From: Panagrolaimus kolymaensis
Lineage: Eukaryota > Nematoda > Chromadorea > Rhabditida > Panagrolaimidae
DNA: 64,000 bases
Direction of reading: 5' to 3'
NCBI GenBank assembly: GCA_028622995.1
Contig: JAJQJQ010000038.1
Span: 620,001-684,000 of the forward strand
Positions within the stretch are counted from its first letter, which is position 1. Each line of letters starts with the position of its first letter. The position numbers were made by a program, and so were the translations under genes. Of the stretch, positions 12,161 to 22,599 are shown in pieces. Below the pieces are notes generated by a model, which was given only the letters and a program-made list of their open reading frames with translations, was not told the origin of the DNA and did no database searches.

Positions 12161-12727
12161 CTAATCACCTTCTTCAAGATATTTTCTTTCAGCAAGAGCA
12201 AGGTTTTCTTTGTAATTATCATTTGTTGGATCTAATTCAAGAGCTACTCTGTAAAAATTAACAGAAAGGATGTAATAACCTTGACAAGAAGTGATGAATC
12301 CCATTCGAGCACGAGGTTTAGCATAATAGTGATCCAGTGAAATAGCATCCATACAATCCTAAAATTATGATATAAGATTGTAAAAAGGAATAGCAACAGT
12401 ATTAACAAAAAATAAGTCTAACTTTAATAGCTTCATCATATTTCTTAAGATGACAAAATGCAGCAGCACGATTAGTTAAATAGACAGGATCTTGTTTTAA
12501 TGCAAGAGCTTGAGTATATTTTTCGATGGCTTCATCGAACTTGGAGGCTTTGATGCATTCATTTCCTTCGACTTTGAGAGCATTAGCTCTTTCAATATCA
12601 TCGGGTGTTGGAGTCGAAGATCCTTGCATATCCTAAAAATGATATTTTAAAACGTTGCATCAAAATTAACCAAAAGATATTATTAACTCACATTGATATT
12701 ACCAGCAGATGGTTTACTTGACGACAT
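12161..12727 (-). CDS. SGT-like tetratricopeptide protein, one TPR module
   Basis: This encodes a TPR protein resembling the central TPR domain of SGTA/SGT co-chaperones, which bind EEVD tails of Hsp70 and Hsp90. Exons 12727-12692, 12632-12423 and 12358-12161 give 147 residues. The short N-terminus (MSSSKPSAGNIN) is followed by TPR units with the SGT pattern: ALKVEGNECIKASKFDEAIE, then YLTNRAAAFCHLKKYDEAIK, then a third ending ALELDPTNDNYKENLALAE. The third unit is degenerate, and the usual AYGRMG is here RARMG. The N-terminal SGTA dimerisation domain and the C-terminal Q-rich region are absent, so it is about half the length of true SGT. It is a recent tandem copy of the neighbour at 13387-14442. 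Co-chaperone function is inferred from family only. Confidence 0.85.
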
Positions 12728-13386
12728 GATGAACGAGAAATAAGCTAAAATATGAAAGTTATGAATGTTAATTAATAAAATGCCGCGATAAAATATCGGA
12801 GAAACGCATAAAAAAAAGTAATCAAAGTCGAAAAAAGTGAGAAATAAAACTTTATTTTGTTTGTAAAAGCTACAATTTTCTTCCGTTGCAAGAGCCACGT
12901 ACTTTAGAAATAAAAGCGCGAACTTTTATGTATTTTTGTGGATTATTTTGTTTATTGAAATCATTAAGATTGCCCATAAAAATTGTGTTACATCAATTTC
13001 ATAATATTTTACTAAAAAAATTTTGGCTCATCAGCAAAAAAAGTGCAATAAAAAAGGGTTTCTTACATGCATACAATCAAGAAAAAGTATGTAACAAATG
13101 GTGATAAAAATTAAAAGATATCATTTTCGAGTTTATTTTTTCTCCTCATTTATTTATTGAGTAGTTTCTTATGTAGCTTATTTCAAAAAGAAAGTTAGAA
13201 TAAAATTGTAAATTTTCATAAAAACAGTAAAACTTTATAATCAAAGAAAAAATGATAAACTTTAAACAACAAGGTTAACAAAAAAGCAAATGATAAATTG
13301 ACAAAAAAAGAATCCTCAAAATCAACAATGCAAAAGCTCAAAAAAAAAAACAAAGAAATAACAAAAGAAAACACAGCAATGAGGTT
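12728..13386. other. Spacer between the two TPR genes
   Basis: This 659-bp spacer holds the upstream region of TPR gene 1 and the 3' UTR of TPR gene 2. Both halves have counterparts at the other gene, so the duplicated unit includes flanking DNA. There is no separate gene. Confidence 0.6.
12745..12746 (-). promoter_or_regulatory. Candidate trans-splice acceptor, TPR gene 1
   Basis: On the minus strand a TTTTAG lies 17 bases before the ATG. The same acceptor and 17-base leader are kept in the paralogue. Confidence 0.45.
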
Positions 13387-14442
13387 TTATGATCTTTGAT
13401 TAGCTGCACGAACTTTAACTTCAGCAAGAGCAAGGTTTTCTTTGTAACTTTGATTATTTGGATCTAATTCAAGAGCTTGTTTGTAAAAACGAACAGAATA
13501 CAAGTAACGACCTTGACAAGAAGAGATGAATCCCATTCGAGCACGAGCTTTAGCATAATTTGGATCAAGTAAAACAGCATCGGAACCATCCTAAAATTAT
13601 TATGCTATAAGATTTAAAAAAAAGAGACAGTATTAACAAAAAAACTCACTTTAAGAGCTTCATAATAATTATGGAGATGACAATAAGCTGCAGAACGATT
13701 ACAGAAATAAACAGGATCTCGCTTCAATGCAATGGCTTGAGTGTATTTTTCGATTGCTTCGTTGAATTTCGAGTCTTTCATGTATTCATTACCTTGTTCC
13801 TTGAGAGCATTAGCTGTTGCAATATCTTCTGTTGATGGAGATGATTGTGTTTCCTAAAAACGTAATGATGGAGTCCGAAAACAAAAAAAAACCTAACATC
13901 TTTGAGCTTTTGTTCAGCAGAAACAAGACCTCTTCGACTATCTTCATCTTCTGGATCAAGTTTAAGAGCTTTTTTGAAAGCTTCAATTGCTTCACCATAA
14001 CGCGTGAGAACATCAAATGTTAAACCAAGTTGACAATAAGCTTCAGCACATTTCGGATCAACTTCAATGGCTCTACGACATTCCTAGAAGAAGAAAAAAT
14101 ACACAAGGTTTTAATATTATAAAAATAAAGTCTTACATTGATGGCATCATCATATTGTTCAAGAGTGCAATACAAAGAAGCACGACTACAAATGAGGAGA
14201 GGATCAGGATTCAATGCAATCGCTTGAGAAAGCTTTTCAAATGCTTCCTTGTGCTTATAAGCTTTCATACATTCATTTCCTTCTAAAGCTAGAGCAAAAG
14301 CTATTTCCATATCATCTGATGTCGGAGTCGAAGATCCTTGCTTATCCTAAAAATTTATATTTAAAAATATTGCATCAAAATTAACCAAAAGATATTATTA
14401 ACTCACATTGATATTACCAGCAGATGGTTGATTAGACGACAT
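13387..14442 (-). CDS. SGT-like tetratricopeptide protein, doubled TPR module
   Basis: This is a paralogue of the gene at 12161-12727 with its two-exon TPR module repeated. Exons 14442-14407, 14346-14137, 14083-13898, 13853-13650 and 13590-13387 give 279 residues. Exon 1 (MSSNQPSAGNIN) matches the neighbour. Exons 2-3 encode one three-unit TPR array (LEGNECMKAYKHKEAFEKLS, then CAEAYCQLGLTFDVLTRYGE). Exons 4-5 encode another (LKEQGNEYMKDSKFNEAIEK, then ARMGFISSCQGRYLYSVRFY). The second module is closer to the neighbour's single module. All introns are phase 0 with TAG acceptors, so exon-unit duplication keeps the frame. A two-array TPR layout resembles Hop/STI1, but DP repeats and STI1-type carboxylate-clamp context were not established. 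Function is not assigned beyond TPR scaffold. Confidence 0.85.
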
Positions 14443-14459
14443 GATGAACGAGAAATTAG

Positions 14460-14461
14460 CT
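14460..14461 (-). promoter_or_regulatory. Candidate trans-splice acceptor, TPR gene 2
   Basis: On the minus strand a TTTTAG lies 17 bases before the ATG, at the same spacing and with near-identical leader sequence as in TPR gene 1. Confidence 0.45.
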
Positions 14462-16498
14462 AAAAGATGAAATATAAAAATGTTTAAAAAAATTCATTAA
14501 CGCGATAAAAATATTAAGAAGTGGATGTGCAAAAAAAAAGAAATGAATAAATTATTTTTGTTTGTAAAAGATAGCTCCCGCATTCGCTGGAAGAACCCCC
14601 ATTTTTTCAAATGATGCTTACATATTTTAACAAAAGGTAGGTAGGTATGTACAATGACTTTTATAAATTTTTTTCATGGTATTAGTAAACTATTTTTCGA
14701 AAGTTTTCTATTGAAAGAAATCTAAAATTTTGGTCGTCTGAATGTTCTTCGTTTGAATTATATTATAGTTAATTATGTTATTTTTATAAGGGAAAAAGAC
14801 ACTTTGTTATGGGTAAGAATTTTTCTTTGATTTTCAATTCTGCTACCCCAGAGAATTTTTAATCAAACTCGTTGTATCTTTTTCTTTGACTTGGTTCATA
14901 TGTCCTGTGTAATTCTTGATAAACTAAAACCCGACTCAGAATGTTATATGGGCCTTATTATAAATTTGGGTTAATTCTTTATTTTACCTAACATTAATTT
15001 TTATTTGTCGTTTTTAAGGATTCTTACAAACATAGAACAAAAGAATAAAGTTAATAAAATACCCAAAATAAAATTAATCTCTTGATTTTTTGCTTTTCTT
15101 TTACACTTTAAACTTGAACTACAAAAGTTTGTTTGCATGACTTTAGCTGCTGCCTACGTATTTTTTTTACGCAGTATAAACTATGCAAAGAATGCAAAGT
15201 TTACCCTTTTTATTATGTCACTTCTTTATTGTTGTTTGTTCAAGAACTTGACATTCCGGATATTCTAGTTCCTTTTTTTCTGACAAATAAAAGGTATCAA
15301 TCAAAATGGAAAAATTTAACATTTGAAATTTTTTTAGTTAAAAAAATCAAAATGAATTTTTTTAAAGGCCATTATTATTTTATTTTTTGAAGGTTGTTCT
15401 TTTGCGTCATTTTATTTTTTTTAATTTATTTCTTTTGTAATTAATATCAGCGGAGGTGCTTTTGTTACTAACTACTGCGTTTTTTTGTGATAGGTGTTCG
15501 GACATTCCGCCTCTCAAAATAAAATTTATGGCGGTTGTTATTCCGTGATTGTTAAATTGGTTTCCTTCAATTTCAAAACACTTTCTCTCTTCTCCTTCTG
15601 TTTTTTTTTTGTTTGATGGTTCAAGACATCACAAATTAGCCCATAATATTTTTTTTTTGAGGAGAACGAAAAAAAAGGATTGCTTTTTCAACGTCGGCGT
15701 CTGACATGAGGGAGAAGAAAAAAATAGAAGGAAGAAAACTTGAATTTTTCTCTTTCTAGCTTCTCCTGCCAGCCATCCTTCTTCTTTCCTTTCCGCCTTG
15801 CGTGTAAAAAATCCGGTTTATTTTTTTTTCAATATCGTAGAAGATAGACGAAATGGAGTTCCTTGCGCCTTCGTCGTCGTTGTTTTTCATTCCTTGCATA
15901 GAAGTTGAAGGTAGACCTGAAAGTCAGTCAGTCAGTCATATATTTGCGGCGGCGTTATTTTTTTTTTCGATTGTGAGAGAGCTTGCCTTTGCCTTGTGTT
16001 TGTCGTCGTCTTTTGCAATGACAAAAAAAATCAAATCACTATTTATTTTTTCTTTCTCGCGCACACGCCAAAAAGATAAGCAAACGTGCTCATTCTCCAT
16101 CATAAAGATCTTATTTGTGAGCAATAGCATATTTGTTATTGGCATGATTGGTGTGTGCTCTCCCAAAAAAAAAGTTCTTTCATCTTCCTTCTTGTTCCCC
16201 TTCTAACTCTGTTGTTTCTGAAATGTTTTTTTCTTCTCCTTCCTCTGTTATTTGCTAGAGGGTAAAGTCAAAAGCATTTTTTTCGAATTTGTCATTCTCA
16301 TTTATTTTTTCTTTCGTTCAATTTTTTTCTTATTTCTATGTTTGTCCAAACATTGATTGGATCTTTATTTTTTTGATCTAAAGCTACCATCAATTTCACT
16401 TTTAGTTTTTTTGCCACCACAAACACCTTCTTCATATTATTTTAATTTTATTTATATATAAGAATCTCATTCGAATCAAGCTTTATTCATTCCATTCC

Positions 16499-16500
16499 AG
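16499..16500 (+). promoter_or_regulatory. Candidate trans-splice acceptor of tetraspanin
   Basis: A pyrimidine-rich stretch ends in TTCCAG four bases before the tetraspanin ATG, the position expected for a spliced-leader acceptor. Confidence 0.45.
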
Positions 16501-16504
16501 AACA

Positions 16505-17702
16505 ATGGGTTCCTTTAGTCGATGGTCAGCTTATGGCTCGGTTGGAAGGCTAACAAAATTTTTATTTTTATTTACAAATTTTATTTCAATGGTAAATTTT
16601 TTTGTTTAATATTTTTTTAATATTTCCCTTCTTTTTTTTAAGTTATTTTTATCCATTGTTTTTGTATATGGTTGTTGGTTAAATCATAATAGAGCTCAAT
16701 ATTCTGAATTACTTGCGCCTAGTTTATATGTTGATGTTAGTCGAATAATGATTATAGTATCATTAATTGCAATAATAAATAGCATATTTTCATTTTATTC
16801 TGTTCAAAAAGAACTTCGTTGCATGATTTATTCATTTGCTACAGCAAGTTTTATACTTTTTATTATGCTTTTAATGGGTGGAATAATGGGTTTTGTATTT
16901 TATCAAAAATTACAACATCAAATTCCATTAAATTTAAAAATGCTTACATCTTTAAAAGAAACATATGGTTTATCTGATTTTAAACCTATCACCGAAGCAT
17001 GGGATGATTTGCAAAGAGATGTAAGTTCTTTAAACTTTAAAGTATTTAATTCCCACGCTTTTTTTTTAATATTGACATTGCACTTGAACTTGAAAATGAA
17101 AAAATTCTTTACAAGTTGCAACGATAAATTTTTTAAACTTTTAAACTTTTTCTTTTTGAAGTGTCGGCAGCAATCGTTTGATTTATTTTTCTTGCAAACT
17201 TTAAAAATAAGAAGCAAAAATCATTTTTTTGTTGCTTTAAACAAAATTAAAATTATAAAACTTTTTTTAGTTTAAATGTTGCGGGGTTGATGAAGATAGT
17301 AATTATATGGTGTGGAAAACATCTAAATGGTATATGCATCTTAAAGAACCTAAACAACCTTTGCCTTTATCGTGTTGTGTACCGGGGGAAATTGATGCCT
17401 GCCTTCAAGGAAATATAACTTCAATTTATACTCGAACTTGTTATATGCCACTTAAAAATGATTTATCCATTGTTATGAAAGTTGGATCATGGATTTTAAT
17501 GGTTGCAAGCTTTTTTATGGTAAGCATAGTTTTTATTATTTTTTTAAATTAGGGATTGGTTTTTAAAAAAAGTGCCAAATATCGCTTATTTTTTTTTCCT
17601 ACAGTAATTTTTTTAAAGAAAAAATTATTAAAACTATTTATTCATTTTCAGCTTGTTCCCGCAGTATTCGCCAGTGTTTATGCCCTTTTAATAAGGAAAT
17701 AA
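16505..17702 (+). CDS. Tetraspanin
   Basis: This is a four-helix membrane scaffold of the tetraspanin family, 254 residues. Exons are 16505-16591, 16643-17020, 17271-17519 and 17652-17702. TM1 (LFLFTNFISMLFLSIVFVYG) spans the first intron. TM2 and TM3 lie between residues about 65 and 120. The large extracellular loop carries the family CCG motif at C158-C159-G160 and a paired cysteine at PLSCC. TM4 ends in LVPAVFASVYALLIRK. Intron 1 ends in AAG. The only nearby TAG (about 16691-16693) breaks the frame and would remove TM1, so AAG is the likely acceptor. The length is normal for the family. The subfamily is not determined. Confidence 0.93.
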
Positions 17703-18495
17703 TAAAAAGATTTTGTTATTATTATTTCCTCATTTTCTTCATGTATGTATGTGTTTGATTTCTTCCTTCCTTTTTATTATGTTGGTTGTTGATATTTTCT
17801 GGTAGTATTGACTCACTCATATTTCGAACTACGTGTTTTTTTATTTTATGATATTTTTTTCTGTGTATAAGCGTTTTGTTGTATCAATCACTTCTTTTTT
17901 ATTTTATTATTTGCAATACTTTAAAAAAAAAATTTGACGTGTTCTTTGACTTCCTATATTTTCTTTCTTTCTTTTTTCTTTGCTCTTATTTTTTTCCCAT
18001 AAAATTCATAAAAAAAAAAGAACAACTAGTCATGTAAAAATAAATTCTTGTTTCACGCCTCTTTCTTTTTTATTTCTGTAAAAAAATTTTTTTTGACAAA
18101 AGTAAAATTAGTTAAATAAAAATTCTTTGAATCTTATTCATCACACATTTTTTTTCTTTTTACAAACAAAAAGAAAACCTTGAACTTTTATTTCAGTATT
18201 TTTTTATACATACATACATCATCAGCACGATCATTAAAAAGTATATATATGGTAGTAAGTAATTATTTTACCAACCAAACAAAAAAAATTAAATTAAATA
18301 TGTATCGGAAAAATTAAAAACAATAATATTAATAGTAGCACGCTTGAATTTGACAACGACTTAAGGCAACAATAATAAACAGAGAAAAAGAAAGAAATAC
18401 ACAAAAAAATGGAAATATTATCACAATAAATAAACTGGGACACATTGATTAAATAAAAAAATAAAATAATACAAAAGTTTGTTTAATTTTACTTT
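17703..18495. other. Convergent 3' ends, tetraspanin / RING1-like
   Basis: This 793-bp AT-rich spacer lies between convergent genes. It has long T and A runs and an ACATACATACAT microsatellite near 18205. I see no gene; both 3' UTRs probably lie here. Confidence 0.5.
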
Positions 18496-20255
18496 TTATT
18501 TGTTTATCGAAGAATAACGAAATACCACTTTTAAAGGACGCTTTGAAATTGAATTTCTATCAATTAAATCCTTAATTTTGAGATTCTTTGGTAATGGTTG
18601 AAATGGATAACGTAAAACTATCATATTATCAAATCGTGATAAACGTTTATCAGAATATTTAGATGGAGGGCAACGAACTCGAAGAACAAATTCTTGAGTT
18701 GTTTGTTGTTGTTGTTGTCTTCCGCCATCATTTCTTTGAACTTGTTGGTGTTGTTGTTGCTCATCAGGATTTGTGTTTAGCCGAAGAATAATTTCTTGTC
18801 TTTCACCAAGAATTGCAGCAAATTCAACTTCAAACTAAAAAAATTGCAAAAAATAAATAATTTTATTCTAATGAAATAATTTTTTTACCTTTATCCGAGC
18901 TCGAAATTTGCTTTCAATTTCTGATCGAACAATCAAAAATTCTTGTAAATGTCCAACTAAAAATTTAAAAATATTATTTTTTCTCTCAAAATTATTCAGT
19001 TACCGGTTGCATTTGGCGGTGAATAAATATACCTTGGCCTTCTCATACAATTTGGTATATCTTTCATTTTAGTCACAGAACTATCAGGAAATAATATTAC
19101 CCCCACTAACATTCCATTATTTATTTTTTGTCGATAACTTAACAATGGCATATCCGGAACGAATTCTCTTTCTTGTAAAAATTTTGACATAAAATCTTTG
19201 GGAAATAATTTTAATATAAATGCAGGCAGCAGCGAAAATAATTGTTTTATTTCTTTGGTAGAATTAAATGGAAATCGAATATCTTGTAATTTTGCAACAA
19301 AGCTGGGTCGAATTATGCCACCACAAAGTGAAAAGGCTTGCAACGAATTGGATGATCTTGATGATTCAGAAAGATGTAGCAAAGAATTGGGTTCCAATAT
19401 AAATGGCAATTTTAATAATTGATGATAAAATAATTGTATTCCACCATTCGCTGTTATTAAATGTATTACATCATTTAAATCAGGTTCAACAAGAGAAAAT
19501 TTAAGTGAATTTGATGAAGTTTCAGAAAATGAGGAACTGCTATTATTTAAATCTAGCAAAAGTGGAGGTGTATCAGGGCAAAGTGAATCGGATGGCCCTG
19601 GAGCTGATTCATCATCACAAGTCCATTGATTTCGATAAATATGCCTTTCAAGTTGGGATTTATTTAAACATCCATTTACTTCCACTCCTGTGGCTTGCAA
19701 TGCTGCATATAAATTCCTTCGACCAGTATCACATTCTTTTGATTTTAACTTAAACATAAAAATATTTAAATTTATATATTTGTTTATTTATTTTTTTGGA
19801 AGAAAAAAAAGTTGCTTACTTTTTTAATAATTTGGCAAAAATTATGATCTCTCAAAAATGGTGAATCCTTTAAAAATTGTCCATCACATTCTGGACATCT
19901 TGTTAAAGTAATATCTGCTCCATCCACAACACAACCAGAACAAAATCTGTGCATGCATGTCTAAAATAATTAAACATTTTTTTTATCTTCAAAAAAATCT
20001 AATTTAAATATATTAATATATTCTTACCCTCGATAAAACAGGATCAATTAAAAGCTTTTGACAAACTTTACAACTTAATTCATTTCGAAATTTTTCTAAT
20101 ACAATACCAGATGATGTTGAATTAGAATGTGAAGGAGAATTATTAGATTTTAATAATACTGGAATGGGTACTCGCTGTCGATCATACCGATTAAGCACCA
20201 AGTTTACATTTCCCTCAGATTTGATTAGCGACGACGACGATTCATTCGCAGTCAT
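18496..20255 (-). CDS. Divergent RING1-like E3 ligase (RING + RAWUL)
   Basis: This is a probable Polycomb-type RING finger protein of 506 residues. Exons are 20255-20028, 19960-19820, 19748-19004, 18956-18889 and 18834-18496. The RING has all eight zinc ligands: C62, C65, C78, H80, C83, C86, C98 and C101. Its CMHRFCSGC core is closer to RING1 (CLHRFC) than to PCGF/BMI1 (CLHSFC). The C-terminal RAWUL-like domain at about 340-495 contains RYIYSPPNATVGHLQEFL, which resembles RING1's ATVDHLSKYL. It ends in RPLKVVFRYSS and is interrupted by a Q-rich insert (residues about 415-440). A long S/N-rich middle separates the domains. Intron 2 ends in AAG. It is head-to-head with the canonical RING1 gene, 600 bp apart, so the two may be divergent paralogues. 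Substrate and complex membership are inferred only. Confidence 0.82.
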
Positions 20256-20855
20256 GCCCTTAAAAGTAAAAGTTAAAAAGTAAAAATAATAATTGAAAGT
20301 CAAAACAGATTAAAGCTATCAAAAATAAATATCTCAGATAAAACGAGACAAAGAGGCGCAAGATTAAAAATAGGCGGAAATAACCTCAATAAAAAAATAT
20401 ATATATAAATTTAAAACAAACCGGATTTTTAAAAGCATGAATAAAAAATATGAAAAGAATAAAAATATTTATTCAACGAATAAAAAATTTTAGCTTTACA
20501 GAAATTTTAAAAAAGTTGTTAAAAATAAAAACAAAAACAAAATGCAAATTAATGTTTAAAAAGGCGTGAACTCATAAAAAAAAGTTCAAAAAATGAAAAA
20601 TGGAATCAATAATGGAGACATCTTTTTTCTTTTTTCTTCTTTCATAGGATATGCTCGAATGAGAAACCCAACAAAAAGAAAAACTCTTGAAAAGAATACG
20701 ACTGTGTTGTCGTCTTTTTTTCCATCGCTTGCTATGAATTAATTCTCTCAAAAAAATATTTTTTATATTTAAAATTGTTTGAGTTTAATTTTTAGCTTAT
20801 TTCCATTTTTTGGCGGTTAAATAATTTATTTTCTTTATCACTCATTTCTTTTGGA
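20256..20855. other. Divergent intergenic region of the RING1 pair
   Basis: This 600-bp spacer separates the two divergent RING-RAWUL genes and is likely a shared promoter. On the minus strand a TTTTAAG precedes the RING1-like ATG by three bases. I see no coding sequence. Confidence 0.5.
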
Positions 20856-22599
20856 ATGAGTATATTTGGTCCAACCACGACGGACACTATTACTGGAGGA
20901 AAGACTTTGGAATTATCTGAATATGATAAAGTAAAAATAAATTCTTAACAAACACAAATATTTTTTTAAAGTAAAATAAAAATATTTTTAGGTTCGTCAA
21001 CCACATTTAGCAGTGAAAGATGAAAATGAAATAATTAAAATAGGTGTTCGAACTTTAGCCACAGAATTATCATGCCCCATTTGTCTTGATTTACTCAATG
21101 TAACAATGACCACAAAAGTATGAAATAATCAATTTAATTTAGCAATAGGGCTTATTGCCACTCCTTAAAATTATATTTTAGGAATGTTTACATCGATTTT
21201 GCAATGAATGCATTTCAACTGCTTTGCAACGTGGAAATCGCGAATGTCCCACATGTCGAAAGAAGATTGTTTCAAAGCGTTCACTTCGACGTGATGAAAA
21301 TGTTGATGCTTTGATAAATACTTTGTGGGCGGATAGAAAACTATATGATGAAATGCAAACAGCTTCATTAAAGAGATTGCAAGTTCAAACTGGATTTCAA
21401 GCATTACAAAAAAGTATTGAAGCTGGAATTAAGGCTCAAGCAGCCAATCGTCGACAAAGGGTTCAAGGGTCATATGATTATGAAAGGAGAAAAAATAGGA
21501 GATCGAAAAAAGGGGTCAATGCTAATGGAACTCAGGGAGAATCATCACAAGATGTGGAAATGGAAGAAGAGCCAATTGGAGGAGATTCAATGGATTTTGA
21601 AATGGAAGATGAACGAGATCGAGAAAGGGAAAAAGTTTATGATTTTCCAAGCGATGTTAGCAATGATGAAAATAATTCTGATACTAGTTCAGGTTATTAT
21701 AATTTTTCCCTAAACAGAATTTTCTTTGCTAAATGTTGTTTGAAATTTAGAAGTTTCATCAGATTCTTCTATGCTTTCATTTGATTCCTCCGATGTTGAA
21801 ACAGACCCGGAATTGCTTGCAGCTGAAGCAACTTTGGAAGAAGAAAGATCTCATATTCGTTATTCCCATGGATGTAAAATTATTAAAGAAACAATACAAA
21901 AAATGTTTGAACAATTTGATAAAACTGGTATTCCTCCAGCTGTGATTGATAATAGTCCATTAATTTTATCTGCAAAAGTAATAAACAAAAAATATTTCTT
22001 CGCAGAAAATTTTATTTATTAAAAATTTCAGGATGAACACAGAAAAATGAAACCCGAAATAGAATTAGAATTGGTTCCAAGTGTATTATTACAGAAAAAG
22101 GATAATCTTCCACCCATTTGTTTATTAAGTCATTATGTTAAAGTTCCATGTGAAACTAAAAGTAATTTTTTTGTTTTTTGCCATATTACAGTAATATTTA
22201 ACGATTGCTTTTTTTAGTCCAACATTTGAGCAAATTTATCCCTCTTAAATGTGCAGAAATGATGAAAGAGGATGGATTTAGTGAGGAGGAAATTAAAAAT
22301 GGCATGACAGCACCTGAACATTTTTATGTTTCGGTTAGTTTTTTGTTTTGTTTTTTTTCATTCAAAAGCTTTTAAAGTTTTTTGTTTTGTTAAAAAATTC
22401 ACTTTGTTTCTAGGCTCCTAATTCAAAGATTCGTAAATTAGCTTTAACGGATACAGTTAAAAATGCATTTCTCTCTTCATCTGGAACATCCGAACATTTA
22501 CTAATATTTTTTGATATTGAACCATTAAAAATGTTTAAACCTAATTTGCAAACATCAAAATCAACAACAACACCAACAACAACATCGATCTCTTTGTAA
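20856..22599 (+). CDS. RING1: RING1/RNF2 Polycomb E3 ubiquitin ligase
   Basis: This is the catalytic RING subunit of Polycomb repressive complex 1, which mono-ubiquitinates histone H2A. Exons 20856-20930, 20992-21117, 21182-21692, 21751-21977, 22032-22161, 22218-22333 and 22414-22599 give 456 residues. The N-terminus has the RING1 layout: TLELSEYDKVRQP, then VRTLATELSCPICLDLL, then TTKECLHRFCNECI, then ECPTCRKKIVSKRSLR. All RING ligands are present. LQKSIEAGIKAQAANR matches the helix after the RING. An acidic, serine-rich linker (about residues 170-265) leads to a RAWUL domain at about 320-440 (IQHLSKFIPLKCAEMM). Family identity is secure. I do not assign a C. elegans name. Confidence 0.95.

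Larger units (their letters stand above)
12000..14570 (-). repeat. Tandem gene duplication unit (two SGT-like genes)
   Basis: The two TPR genes share the 3' UTR, exon 1, intron 1, the 17-base leader and part of the upstream region (GTTTGTAAAAG on the plus strand near 12860 and 14560). Intron 1 on the plus strand (12633-12691 and 14347-14406) is almost the same in both copies. The coding exons differ at many amino-acid positions. This indicates a recent tandem duplication, with a further internal duplication of the TPR module in the upstream copy. Confidence 0.75.
14443..16504. other. Spacer between TPR gene 2 and tetraspanin
   Basis: This is 2 kb without a supportable gene. It is T-rich, with short phenylalanine-rich open frames that look like composition effects. 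A TATATAAG at about 16455 lies some 50 bases before the tetraspanin start and could be a TATA element. A pyrimidine-rich CCAG ends at 16500. Confidence 0.5.
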
